Assembly (NCBI GenBank): GCA_023375785.1
Contig: SZWC01002380.1
Span: 109,902-173,901 of the forward strand
DNA: 64,000 nucleotides
Source of the DNA: Penium margaritaceum
Lineage: Eukaryota; Streptophyta; Zygnematophyceae; Desmidiales; Peniaceae
Direction of reading: 5' to 3'
Part shown: positions 11,982 to 24,600 of the stretch, piece after piece
How the letters are laid out: each line of letters opens with the position of its first letter
How positions within the stretch are numbered: the first letter of the stretch is position 1
The notes under the pieces: model-generated
Seen by the model: only the letters and a program-made list of their open reading frames with translations
Databases searched by the model: none
Told to the model about the DNA's origin: nothing
Position numbers and translations under genes: made by a program

Positions 11982-14900
11982 CCCCAAGTTGCACCCATAG
12001 TTGTGCCCTACTTGCACCCTTCATGCACCCTACTTGCACCATGATTGCGTCTACTTGCGCCTTAGTTGCGCCCTACTTGCACGCTATTTGCACCTTTGTT
12101 GTGCCTCAGTTGAGCACAAGCTACGCCCTAGTTGCACCCTAGTTGCGTCCTAGTTACGTCCTAGTTGCGCCCTACTTGCACCCTACTTGCACCCTACTTG
12201 TGCCCTAGTTGCGCCCAGGTTGCACCCTCATTGCGCCCTAGTTGTGCCATAGTTGCACCTTGGATGGACTCTAGCTACACCCTGGTTGCGCCCTAGTTGC
12301 GCCCTATTTGCGCCTTAGTTAGGTACTAGCTACACCCTAGTTGTGCCCTAGTTGTGCCGTAGTTGCGCCCTAGATGCACCCTATATGTGCCCTACTTGCG
12401 CCCTAGTCGCTCCTCACTTGGAGACTAGCCAGACCCTAGTTGCACCCTAATTGCACTCTAGTTGCGCCCTAGTTGCGCGCTACTTGCACCGTGGTCGCAC
12501 CCTTGTTATGTCCTTGTTGCGCGTCAGTTGGATTCTAGCTACGTCCTAGTTGCACCCTAGTTGCACCCTAGTTGTGCCCTAGTTGCGCCCTAGTTGCGCC
12601 CTAGTTGTGCCCTACTTATGCCCTACTTGCGCCCTAGTTGCTCTCTACTTCTGCCCTAGTTGCGCCCTAGTCGCACCTCAGTTGGGTACTAGCTACGCCC
12701 TAGTTGCGTCCTAGTTTCGCCCTAGTTGCACCCTACTTGCGCCCTACTTGCGCCCTACTTGTGACCTACTTGCGCCCTAGTTACACCCTAGTTGCGCCTG
12801 GGTTGGGCACGAGATACGCCCTAGTTTTGTCGTAGTTGGACCCTGGTTCGGCCCTACTTACGCCCTAGTTGTGCCCTAGTTGTGCCCTAACTGCACCCTA
12901 CTTGCGCCCTAGTTGCGCCCTACTTGTGCCCTCATTGTGCCCTTCTTGCACCCGAGTTGTGCCCTAGTTGTGCCTCTGTTTGGCACTAGCTACGCCCTGT
13001 TTGCGGCCTAGTTACGCCGTAGTTACATCCTATTTGTGTCCTACTTGCGTCCTAATTGCACCCTAGTTGTGCCCATATTGCACCCTAGTTGCGCCCTAGT
13101 TGCACCCTAGTTGCACCCTACTTTTGCCCTACTTGCGCCCTAGTTGCGCCCTAGATACACCATAGTTGCACCCTACTTGCACCCTACTTGCACCCTACTT
13201 TCACCCTAGTTGCGCCCTAGTTGCGCCATCGTTGCACCCTACTTGCTCCATACTTGTGCCCTACTTGCAACCTTGTTGCACCCTAGTTGCGCCCTTGTTG
13301 TGCTCAACCTGCACCCTTTTGGGACCCTAGTTACGCCCTAGTTGCGACCTAGTTGCATCATACTTGCGTCCTAGTTACGCCCTAGTTGCGCCTCATGTGG
13401 GCACTAGCTACGCCCTACTTGCGCCCTAATTGTGCCCTAGTTACGCCCTAGTTGCGCACTGTTTGCGCCCTACTTGCGTCCTAGTGACGTCCTACTTCCG
13501 CCCTAGTTGCGCCCTACTTGCACCCTAGTTGCGCCCTAGTTGTGCCCTAGTTCTGCCTCAGTTGGGCACTAGCTACGCCATAGTTGCACCCTAGTTACAC
13601 ACTAATTATGCTTCCTAGCTGCGCCCTACTTTCCCCCTGGTTGCCCCTCAGTTGGGCACTACCTACGGCTTAGTTGCGCCCTATTTGTGCCCTAGTTGCG
13701 CCCTAGTTGTGCCCTAGTAGCGCCCTACTTGCGCCCTACTTACGTCCTACTTGCGCCCTAGTTGCGCCATCCGTGCGCCATATTTGTGTCCTAGTTACAC
13801 CCTAGTTATACCCTATATGTGCTCTAGTTGCACCGTACTTACGCCCTACGTACGCCCTACTTGCGTCCTAGTTGTACCCTAGTTGTGTCCAATGTGCGCC
13901 TCAGTTGGGCACGAGCTACGCCCTAGTTGCGTTCTAGTTACATCGTTGTTGCGCCCCAGTTGTTCCTTAGTTGCGCCTTACTTGCGCCCTACTTGAATCC
14001 TAGTTGTCCCCCTAGTTGCGCCCTACTAGTGCCGTACTTGCGTCCTGGTTGCACCCTAGTTCTACCCTAGTTGCGTGCTAGTTTCTCCCTAGTTGCGCCC
14101 TATTTGTGCCCTAGTAGCGCCCTAGTTGCACCCTAGTTGTGCCCTAGTTGCACCGTAGTTGCTTCCTAATTGCCCACTACTTGCGCCCTACTTGCGCCCT
14201 ACTTGCGTCCTACTTACGCCCGATTTGCAGCCTAGTTGCGACTTAGTTGCGCTTCAGTTGGACACTAGCTACGATCTAGTTGCACCCTTGTTACACCCTA
14301 GTTGCGCCCTACTTGCACCCTACATGCGCCCTAGTTGCGTCCTAGTTGTGTCCTAGACGTGACCTAGTTGTGTCCTACTTGCGTCCAAGTTAGACTATAG
14401 TTGTGCCCTAACTGCATCCTACTTGCGCACTTCTCGAGCCCTACTTGCGCCATAGTTGTGCCCTATTTGCATTCTAGTTACGCCCTACTTGTGCCCTAGT
14501 TGCACCCTAGTTGTGCCCTAGTTACAACCTAGTTCTGTCCTACTTGCGACGTACTTGCGCCCTACTTGCGTCTTAGTTGCACCCTAGTTGCGCCCTAGTT
14601 GCGACCAAGATGCACCCTACTTGCACCCTGCCTATGCCATAGGTGCGCCCTAGTTGCGTCCTAGTTGCGCCCTGCTTGCGCCCTACTTGCGCTTTACATG
14701 CACCCAACTTGCGTCCTAGTTGCGCCCAAGTTTCGCCTCAGTTGGGTCACTAGCTACGTCCTAGTTGCACCGTAGCTGCGTCCTAGTTGCGTCCTAGTTA
14801 CGCCCTAGTTACGCCGTACTTGCGTCCTAGTTGCACCCTAGTTACACCTTAGTTTCATCCTAGTTGCTCCTCAGTTGGGCACTAGCTACGAACAAGTTGC

Positions 14901-16200
14901 GCCCTATTTGCGCCCTAGTAGCGCCCTAGTTGCGTCCTACTTGCGCCCTACTTGCAGCCTAGTTCTGCCCTAGTTGCGCCTGAGTTGGGCACTAGCTAGG
15001 CCCTAGTAGCGCCCTAGTTGCGCCCTGGTTGCGCCCTGGTTGCGCCTTACTTGCGCCCTGCTTGCGACCTAGTTGCGCCCTAGTTGTAGCCTTGTTGCGT
15101 CCACGTGGTGCCCTAGTTGTGCCCTACATGCATCCTAGATGCACCCTACTGGCTCCCTAGTTGCATCCTAGTTGCACCTTAGTTGGGCACTAGCTACGTC
15201 CTAGTTGCTGCCTAGCTGCATCCTAATTGCACCTTAGTAGCGCCCTACCTGCGTCCTACTTGCGCCCTACTTGCGCCCTACTTGTGTCCTAGTTGCGCCA
15301 GACTTGCGCCCTAGAGCCGCCTCAGTTGGGCACTAGCTACGCCCTAGTTGTGTCCTAGGTGCACCCTAGTTGCGCCCTACTTGCACTCTAGTTGCACCCT
15401 AGTTGCGCCCTAGTTGCGCCCTACTTGTGCCATAGTTACGTCCTCCTTGCGTCCTAGTTGCGTCCTAGTTGCGCCTCTGTTGGACACTAGATACGCCCTA
15501 CTTACGCCCTAGTTGCCTCCAAGGTGTGCCCTACTTGCACCCTATGTGGGCCCTAGCTGCGCCTTCTCGCCCCCTAGTTCGGCCCTACTTGTGCCCTAGT
15601 TGTGCCCTAGTTGCACCTTAGTTGCACCTCAGTTGGGCACTAGCTACGCCCTAGTTTCCCCCTAGTTGCGCCCTAGTTGCACCCTAGTTGCGTCCTACTT
15701 TCACCCTACTTGCGCCCTACTTGCATCCTAGTTGCGTCCTAGTTGCACCCTAGTTGCACCCCAGTTTGGCACTAGCTACGCCCTAGTTGCGTCCTAGTTG
15801 CGTCTTAATTCCGACGTACTTGCGCCCTACTTGCATCCTACTTGCGTCCTAGTTGTGCCCTAGTTGCGCCCTAGTTGCGCCTCAGTTGGGCACAAGCTAC
15901 GCCCTAGTTGTGCCCTAGTTGCACCCTAGTTGTGCCCAATTATATCCTAGTCGCGCCCTACTTGCGTCCTAATTGCGCCCTAGTTGCGCCATATGTTCGC
16001 CCTAGTTGCGTCCTTCTTGCGCCTTACTTGCATCCTCTTTGCACCCTAGTTGCACCATAGTTGCACCCTTGTTGTGCCCATACTTGCACCCTACTTGCGT
16101 CCTACTTGCGCCCTAGTTGCGTCCTAGTTGCACCCTAATTGCGCCCTAGTTGTGTCCTACTTACGCCCCAGTCACGCCCAAGTTGCACCCTACTTGCGCC
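11982..16200 (+). repeat. 11-bp minisatellite, inverted orientation (CCCTAGTTGCG)n
   Basis: From 11,982 the same 11-bp repeat continues on the opposite strand, consensus CCCTAGTTGCG, to about 16,200. Typical variants replace TTGCGCCC by TTGCACCC or TTGTGCCC, and CTAG by CTAC. The 25-bp element recurs about 20 times (for example 13,555-13,579), reading GCCTCAGTTGGG then CACTAGCTACGCC. Frequent TAG triplets keep this block free of long open frames. I see no gene in it. Confidence 0.94.
13555..13579 (+). repeat. Example of the 25-bp element interspersed in the 11-bp array
   Basis: This copy reads GCCTCAGTTGGG followed by CACTAGCTACGCC. Related copies lie near 12,104, 12,673, 12,971, 13,646, 13,898, 14,250, 14,735, 14,868, 14,975, 15,170, 15,318, 15,473, 15,634, 15,757 and 15,881, and elsewhere in the block. 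Intervals run from about 90 bp to over 400 bp, so the element marks a loose higher-order structure rather than a fixed one. Confidence 0.8.
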
Positions 16201-19200
16201 ATCTGACCATTTGTGACTCGTGTTATGAGTTGTCAATGTTGACGACATATAGTGGACTTCTTAGGTCATAGTAAGTGACGTATGCATCCTTTGGTTGGTC
16301 AAAGTGCATGCTAGCCACATCGTGCCACTACTTGATGAAGGTCTTTGTACTTGCTGATTGATAACTAGTGTTCCCAACCCATTGTTTACCCCTCCGACCA
16401 TTTGTCACGCGTGTTATGAGTTTTCAACGTTGACCACACACGGTCAAATTCTTTTGGTCATGGTTATTGGCATATCCTTACTTTGGTTCGTCACTGTACA
16501 TGGTTGCCACGCCGTGTCACTTTGTACTGAAGGTCTTTGTGCTTCCTAGTTGATAGCCAGTGTTCCCAAACCATTGTTACCCCCTCTGACTATCTGTGAC
16601 TCTTGTTGTGAGTTGTCAACATTGACCACGTGAACTGAAGTTCTTTGGTCATGGTCAGTGACATATGCATACTTTGGTTGGTCACTGTGCATGGTAACCA
16701 CACTGTGCCACTACATATTGAAGGTCTTTGTACTTGCTAAACGATAACTAGGATTGACAAACCATGGTTTCCCCCTGTGTCCATTTGTAACTCGTGTTTT
16801 GAGTTGTCAATGTTTTCCACGCATAATGACATTATTCCGTCATGGTCTGTAACACATGCCTACTTTGATTGGTCATTGTACATGGTAGCCAAACCATGCT
16901 ACTACTTATTGAAGGTCCATGTGCTTGCTAGTTGATACGTGGTGTTCCCAGACCATTGTTTCACCCTCTGACCATATTTGACTCGTATTATGGGTTGTCA
17001 ACGTTGACCACACACAGCGGATTTCTTTGGCCAAAGGCGGTACATATGCCTACTTTGGTCGGTCATTGTGCATGGCAGCCACACTGTGCTACTACTTATT
17101 GAAGATCGTTGAATTTGCTAGTTGAAAACTAATATTCCAAAACCATTTTCCCCCTCTGACCATTTGTGACTTGTGTTATGGGTTGTGAACGTTGACCTCC
17201 TATACTGAAATTCTTTGGTCATGGTCAGTGACATATGCATAGATTGGTTGCTCGGTGTGCATCGTAGCCAAACCGTGCCACTACGTATTGAAGTTCTTTG
17301 TCCTTTCTTGTCAATACATAGGGTTCCCAAACCATTGTCTCTCCCTCTGACCATTTGTGACTCGTATTATGAGTTGTCAGTGTTGACCACACATAGTGGA
17401 CTTCTTTGGTCATACTCTGTGACGTATGCATCCTTTGGCTGGACAGTGTGCACACTAGCCACACCGTGCCACTGCTTGTTGAAGGTCTTTGTACGTGCTA
17501 GTTGATAACTACCATTCCCAACCCATTGTTACCCCCTCTGACCATTTGTGACTCGTGTTATGAGTTTTCAACATTGACCACACACTGTGAAATTCTTTTG
17601 GTCACGGTTAGTGGCATATGCCTACTTTGGTTTGTCACTATACATGGTTGGCACGCCGTGTCACTACGTACTGAAGGTCTTTGTGCTTTCTAGTTGATAG
17701 CCAGCGTTCCCAAACCACTGTTACCCCCTCTGACTATCTATGACTCTTGTGAGTTGTCAGCTTTGACCACATGAAGTGAAATAAGATGGTCATTGTGAGT
17801 GACATGCATACTTTGCTTGGTCACTGTGCATGGTAGCCACACAGTGCCAATGCATATTGAAGGTCTTTTTACTTGCTAATTGATGACTAGTATTTACAAA
17901 CCATTGTTTCCCCATCTGACCAGCTGTGACTCGTGCTATTTGTTGTCAACATTTACCACACATATTGACATTTTTTGGTAATGGTCAGTGACACATGCCT
18001 ACTTTTGTTGGTCATTCTACATGGTAGCCACACCGTGCCACTACTTATTGAAGGTCCCTGTGCTTGCTAGTTGATACCTGGTGTTCCCAAACCATTGCTA
18101 CCCACTCTAACCATTCCTGACTCGTATTATGAGTTGTCAAGATTGACCACACACAGTGGATTTCTTTGGTCAAAGGCTGTACATATGCCTACTTTGGTCG
18201 GTCATTGTGCATAGTACTCACACTGTGCTAGTACATATTCAAGGTCGTTGTACTTGCTAGTTGAAAACTAATATTCGGAAACCATTGTTTCTCCCTCTGA
18301 CCATTCGTGACTCGTGGTATGGGTTGTGAACGTTGACCACCCATATTGAAATTCTTTGGTCATGGTCAGTGACATAATCCTAGCTTGGTTGTACGGTGTG
18401 CATAGTAGCCACACCTTGCCACTACGTATTGAAGTAACTTGTTATTTCTAGTTGATATATCGGGTTCCCCAAACATTGGCTTTCCCTCTGACCATTTGTA
18501 ACTCGTGTTATGAGTTGTCAATGTTGACCACACATAGTGGACTTCTTTGGTCATTGTCAGTGACGTATGCATCTTTTGGTTGGTCATTGTGCAGGCTAGC
18601 CACACTGTGCCACTACTTGTTGAAGGTCTTTGTACTTGCTAGTTGATAACTATTGTTCCCAACCCTTTGTTTCCGCCTCTGACTGTTTGTGACTCGTGTT
18701 ATGAGTTCTCAACGTTTACCACACACTGTGAAATTCTTTTGGTCATGGTTAGTGGCATATGCCTACTTTGGTTTTTCAATGTACGTGATTGCCACGCCGT
18801 GTCACTACGTACTGAACGTCTTTGTGCATTCTAGTTGATGGCCAGTGTTCCCAAACCATTGTTACCCCCTCTGACTATCTGTGTCTTTTGTGAGTTGTCA
18901 GAGTTCACCACGTGAATTGAAATTCTACGGTCATGGTCAGTGACATATGCATACTTTGGTTGGTCACTGTGCATGGTAGCCACACTATGCTAGTACATAT
19001 TGAAGGTCTTTGTACTTGCTAATCGATCACTATTATTCACAAACCATTGTTTCCCCATCTGACCATTTGTGACTTGTGTTATGAGTTTTCAATGTTGATC
19101 ACACACTGTGAAATTCTTTTGGTCATGGTTAGTGGCATATGCCTACTTTGGTTTGTCGCTGTACATGGTTTCCATGCTGTGTCACTGCGTACTGAAAGTC

Positions 19201-20723
19201 TTTGTGCTTTCTAGTTTAAAGCCAGTGTTCCCAAACCATGGTTACCCCCTCTGCCTATCTGTGACTCTTGGTGTGAGTTGTCAACGTTGACCACATGAAG
19301 TGAAATTCTTTGGTCATGGTTAGTGACATATGCATGCTCTAGTTGGTCACTTTGCATGGTAGCCACACTGTACCACTACATATTGAATGTCTTTGTACTT
19401 GCTAATCGATAACTAGTATTCACAAACCGTTGTTTTCCCCTCTGACCATTTGTGACTCGTGTTATGAGTTATCAACCTTGACCACACATAGTGAAATTCT
19501 TTGGTCATGATCAGTGACACGTGCCTACTTTGGTTGGTCATTGTACATGGTAGCCATACCATGCCACTACAGATTGAAGGTCACTGTGCTTGCTAGTTGA
19601 TACCTGGTGTTCCCAAACCATTTTTCCCCCTTTGACCATTTGTGACTCATATTATGAGTTGACAATGTTGACCACACACAGCAAATTTCTTTGGTCAAAG
19701 GCAGTACATAAGCCTACTTTGGTCGGATTGTGCATGGTAGCCACACCGTACGACTACTTCTTGAAGGTAATTGTCCTTGCTCATTGAAAACTCATAACTG
19801 AAACCATTGTTTCCCCCTCTGTCCATTTGTGACTCGTGTTATGGGTTGTGGACGTTGAACACCCATACTGAAATTATTTGGTCATGGTCAGTGACCTTTT
19901 GCCTAGTTTGGTTGTTCGGTGTGCATAGTAGCCACACCGTGCCTCTGCGTATTTCTAGTTGATACATAGGGTTCCCAAACCACTGTCTCTCCCTGTCACG
20001 AAACTTGACTCGTGTTATCGGATGTCAAAATAGACCACACATAGTGGATTTCTTTGGTCATAGTCAGTGACATATGCATCCTTTTGTTGGTCACTATGCA
20101 TGCTAGCCACACCGTGCCACTACGTGTTGAAGGTCTTTGTACTTGCTAGTTAATAGCTTGTGTTCCCAACCCATTGTTTCCCACTCTGACCATTTGTGAC
20201 TCGTTTTATGAGTTTTCAACGTTGAGCACACACTGTGAAATTCATTTGGTCATGGATAGTGGCATATGCCCAATTTAGTTTGTCACTGTACATGGTTTCC
20301 ACGCCGTGTCACTACGTACTATAGGTCTTTGTGCTTTCTAGTTGATAGCCAGTGTTCTCAAACCATTGTTACCCCCTCTGACTATCAATGACTCTTGTTG
20401 TGAGTTGTCAACGTTGACCACATGAAGTAAAATTCTTTGGTCATGGTCAGTGACATATGCATACTTTGGTTGGTCACTGTGCATGGTAGCCACACTGTGC
20501 CACTACATATGGAAGGTTTTTGTGCTTGCCAATCCATAACTAGTGTTCACAAACCATTGTTTCCCCCTCTGACCATTTGTGACTCCTGTTATGTATTGTC
20601 AAAGTTGACCACACATAATGACATTCTTTGGTCATGATCAGTGACACATGCCGACATTGGTTGGTCATTGTACATAATAGCCACACCGTGCCACTAATTA
20701 TTGAATGTCCTTGTGCTTGCTAG

Positions 20724-21678
20724 TTGATACCTGGTGTTCCCAAACCATCGTTTCCCCCTCTGACCATTTGTGACTCCTGTTATGAGTTTTCAACGTTGAC
20801 CACACACTGTGAAATTCTGTTGGTCATGGTTAGTGGCATATTCCTACATTGGTTTGTCACCGTACATGGTTGCCACTCCATGTCATTACGTACTAAAGGT
20901 CTTTGTGATTTCTAGTTGATAGCCAGTGTTCCCAAACCATTGTTACCCCGCTGATTATTTGTGACTCTTGTTGTATGTTGTCAACGTTGACCACATGGAG
21001 TCAAATTCTTTGGTCATGGTCAGTGACACATGCCTACTGTGGTTGGTCATCATACATGGTAGCCACACCGTGCCACTACGTATTGAAGGTCGGTGTGCTT
21101 GCTAGTTGATACCTGATGTTCCCAAACCATTGTTTCCTCCCCTGACCATTTGTGACTCGTATTATGAGTTGTCAACGTTGACCATACATAGCGGATTTCT
21201 CTGGTCAAAGGCAGTACATATGCCTACTTTGGTCAGTCATTGTGCATGGTAGCCACACCGTGCCACTACTTATTGAAAGTCGTTGTACTTGCTAGTTGAA
21301 AACTAATATTTTGACACATTTTTTTCCTCCTCTGAAAATTTGTGACTCGTGTTATCGGTTGTGAACGTTGACCACCCATACTGAAATTCTTCGGTCATGG
21401 TCAGTGACATATGCCTAATTTGGTTGTTTGGTGTGCATAGTAGCCACACCGTGCCACTACGTACTGAAGGTCTTTGTCCTTTCTGGTCGATAAATAGGGT
21501 TCCCAAACCATTGTCTACCCCTCTGACCATTTGTGACTCGTGTTATGAGTTGTCAATGTTGACCACACATAGTGGACTTCTTTGGTCATTTTCGGTGACA
21601 TATGCATCCTTTGGTTGGTCACCGTGGACGCTAGCAATACCGTACCACTACTTGTTGAAGGTCGTTGTACTTGCTAGT
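20724..21678 (+). repeat. Five-monomer higher-order variant (B/C hybrid monomer)
   Basis: The distance between successive A starts here is 954 bp, one monomer short of the usual length. The monomer from about 20,940 begins as class B (CTTGTTGTATGTTG, ACATGGAGTC) and ends as class C (GACACATGCC, GGTGTGCTTGCTAG), then runs into D. This is the expected product of unequal exchange between B and C. Confidence 0.8.
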
Positions 21679-24600
21679 TGATAACTAGTGTTCCCAACCC
21701 ATTGTTTCCCCCTCTGGCCATTTGTGACTCGTGTTATGAGTTTTCAACGTTAACCACACATTGTGAATTTTTTTTGGTCATGGTTAGTGGCATTTTCCTA
21801 CTTTGGTTTGTCACTGTACATGGTTGCCACGCTGTGTCACTACGTACTGAAGGTCTTTATGCTTTCCAGTTGATAGACAGTGTTCCCAAACCATTGTTAC
21901 CCCCTCCGACTATATGTGACTCTTTTTGTGAGCTGTCAACGTTGACCACATGAAGTGAAATTATTTGGTCATGGTCAGTGACATATGCATTCTTTGGGTA
22001 GTAAGTGTGCATGGTAGCCACGCTGTGCCACTACATATTGAAAGTCTCTGTACTTGCTAATCAATCACTAGTATTCACAAACCATTGTTTTCCCCTTTGA
22101 CCATTTGTGTCTCGTGTTATGAGTTGTCAAAGTTGACCACACATAGTGACATTCTTTGGTCATGGTCAGTGACACATGCCTATTTTGGTTCGTCATTGTA
22201 CATGGTAACCACATCGTGCCACTTTTAATTGAAGGTCCCTGTGCTTGCTAGTTGATACCTGGTGTTCCCAAACCATTGTCTCCCCCTGTGACCATTTGTG
22301 ACTCGTATTATGAGTTGTCAACGTTGACCACACACCGTGGATTTCTTTGGTTAAAGGCAGTACACATGCCTACTTTAATCGATCATTGTGCATGGTAGCC
22401 ACACCGTGCTACTACTTATTCAAGGGCGTTGTACTTGCTAGTTGAAAACTAATATTCCGAAACCATTGTTTCTTCCTCTGACCATTTGTGACTCGTGTTA
22501 TGGGTTGTGAACGTTGACCACCCATACTGATATTCTTTGGTCATGGTCAGTGACATATGCCTATTTTGGTTGTTCGGTGTGCATAGTAGCCACAATGTGC
22601 CACTACGTATTGAAGTTCTTCGTTCTTTCTAGTCGATACATAGGGTTCCCAAACCATTGTCTCTCCCTCTCACCATTTTTTACTCAAGTTATAGGTTGTC
22701 AATGTTGACCACACATAGTGGACTTCTTTGGTCATAGCCAGTGACGTATGCATCCTTTGGTTGGTCACTGTGCACGCTAGCCACACCGTGCCACTACTTT
22801 TTGAAGGTATTTGTACTTGCTAGTTGATAACTAGTATTCTCAACCCATTGTTTCCCCCTCTGACCATTTGTGACTCGTCTTATGAGTTTTCAACATTGAC
22901 CACACACTGTGAAATTCTTTTGGTCATGGTTAGTGGCATATGCCTGATATGGTTTGTCACTGTACATGGTTGCCACGCCATGGCACTACGTACTGAAGGT
23001 CATTGTGCTTTCTAGTTGATAGCCACTGTTCCCAAACCATTGTTACCCCCTCAAACTATATGCGACTCTTGTTGTGAGTTGTCAACGTTCACCACATGAA
23101 ATGAAATTCTTTGGTCATGATCAGTGACATGCATACTTTGGTTGGTCACTATACATGGTAGCCACACTGTGCCACTATATATTGAAAGTCTTTGTACTTG
23201 CTAACAAATAACAAGTATTCACAATCGATTGTTTCCCCCTCTAACCATTTGTGACCCGTGTTATGAGTTGTCAAAGTTGACCACCCATAGTGACCTTCTT
23301 TGGTCATGGTCATTAACACATGCCTACTTTGGTTGGTCATTGTACATGGTAGCCATACCATGCCACTACTTATTGAAGGTCCCTGTACTTGCTAGTTGAT
23401 ACCTGGTGTTCCCAAACCATTGTTCCCCCCTCTGACCATTTGTGACTCATATTATGAGTTGTCAACGTTGACCACACACAACGGATTTCTTTGGTTAAAG
23501 GTAGTACATATGCCTACTTTGGTCGGTCATAGTGCATGGTAGCCACACCGTGCTACTCCTCATTAAAGGTCATTGTTCTTGCTAGTTGAAAACCAATATT
23601 CCGAAACCATTGTTTCTCCCTTTGACCATCTGTAACTCGTGTTACGGGCTGTGAACATTGACCACCCATATTGAAATTCTTTGGTCATGATCAGTGACAT
23701 ATGCCTAGTTTGGTTGTTCGGTGTGCATAGCCATGGAGTGCCACAAGATATTGAAATTTTTTGTCCTTTCTAGTAGATAAATAGGGTTACGAAACCATTG
23801 TCTCTCCCTCCGACTATGTGTGCCTTGTGTTATGAGTTGTCAATGTTGACCACACGTAGTGGACTTCTTTGGTCATAATCAATGGCATATGCATCCTTTG
23901 GTTTGTCACTGTGCATGCTAGCCACACCGTGCCACTACTTGTTTGTACTTGCTAGTTGATAATAAGTGTTCCCAACCCATAGTTTCCCCCCTCTGACCAT
24001 TTGTGACTCGTGTTATGAGTACTCAACGTAGACCTCACACTGTGAAATTCTTTTGGTCATGGTTAGTGGCATATGCTTGCTTTGGTTTTTCACTGTACAT
24101 GGTTGCCACGTGGTGTCACTTTGTACTGAAGATCTTTGTGCTTTCTAGTTGATAGCCAATGTTCCCAGACCATTGTTACTCCCTCTGAATGTATTTGACT
24201 ATTGTTGTGAGTTGTCAACGTTAACCACATGAAGTGAACTTTTTTGGTCATGGTCGGTGACATATGAATACTTTGGTCGGTCACTGTGCATGATAGCCAC
24301 ACTATGCCACTACATATTTATGTTCTTTGTACTTGCTAATTCATAGGTAGTATTCACAAACTATTGTTTCCCCCCTCTGACCATTTGTGACTCGTGCGAT
24401 GAGTTGTCAAAGTTGACCACACATAGTGACATTCTTTTGGTCATGGTCAGTGACACATGCCTACTTTGTTTGGACACCGTACATGGCAGCCACAGCGTGC
24501 CACTACTTATTGAAGGTCTGTGTGCTTGCTTGTTAATACCTGGTGTTCCCAAACCAGTGTTCCTCCCTCTGACCATTTGTGCCTCCCATTATGAGTTGTC

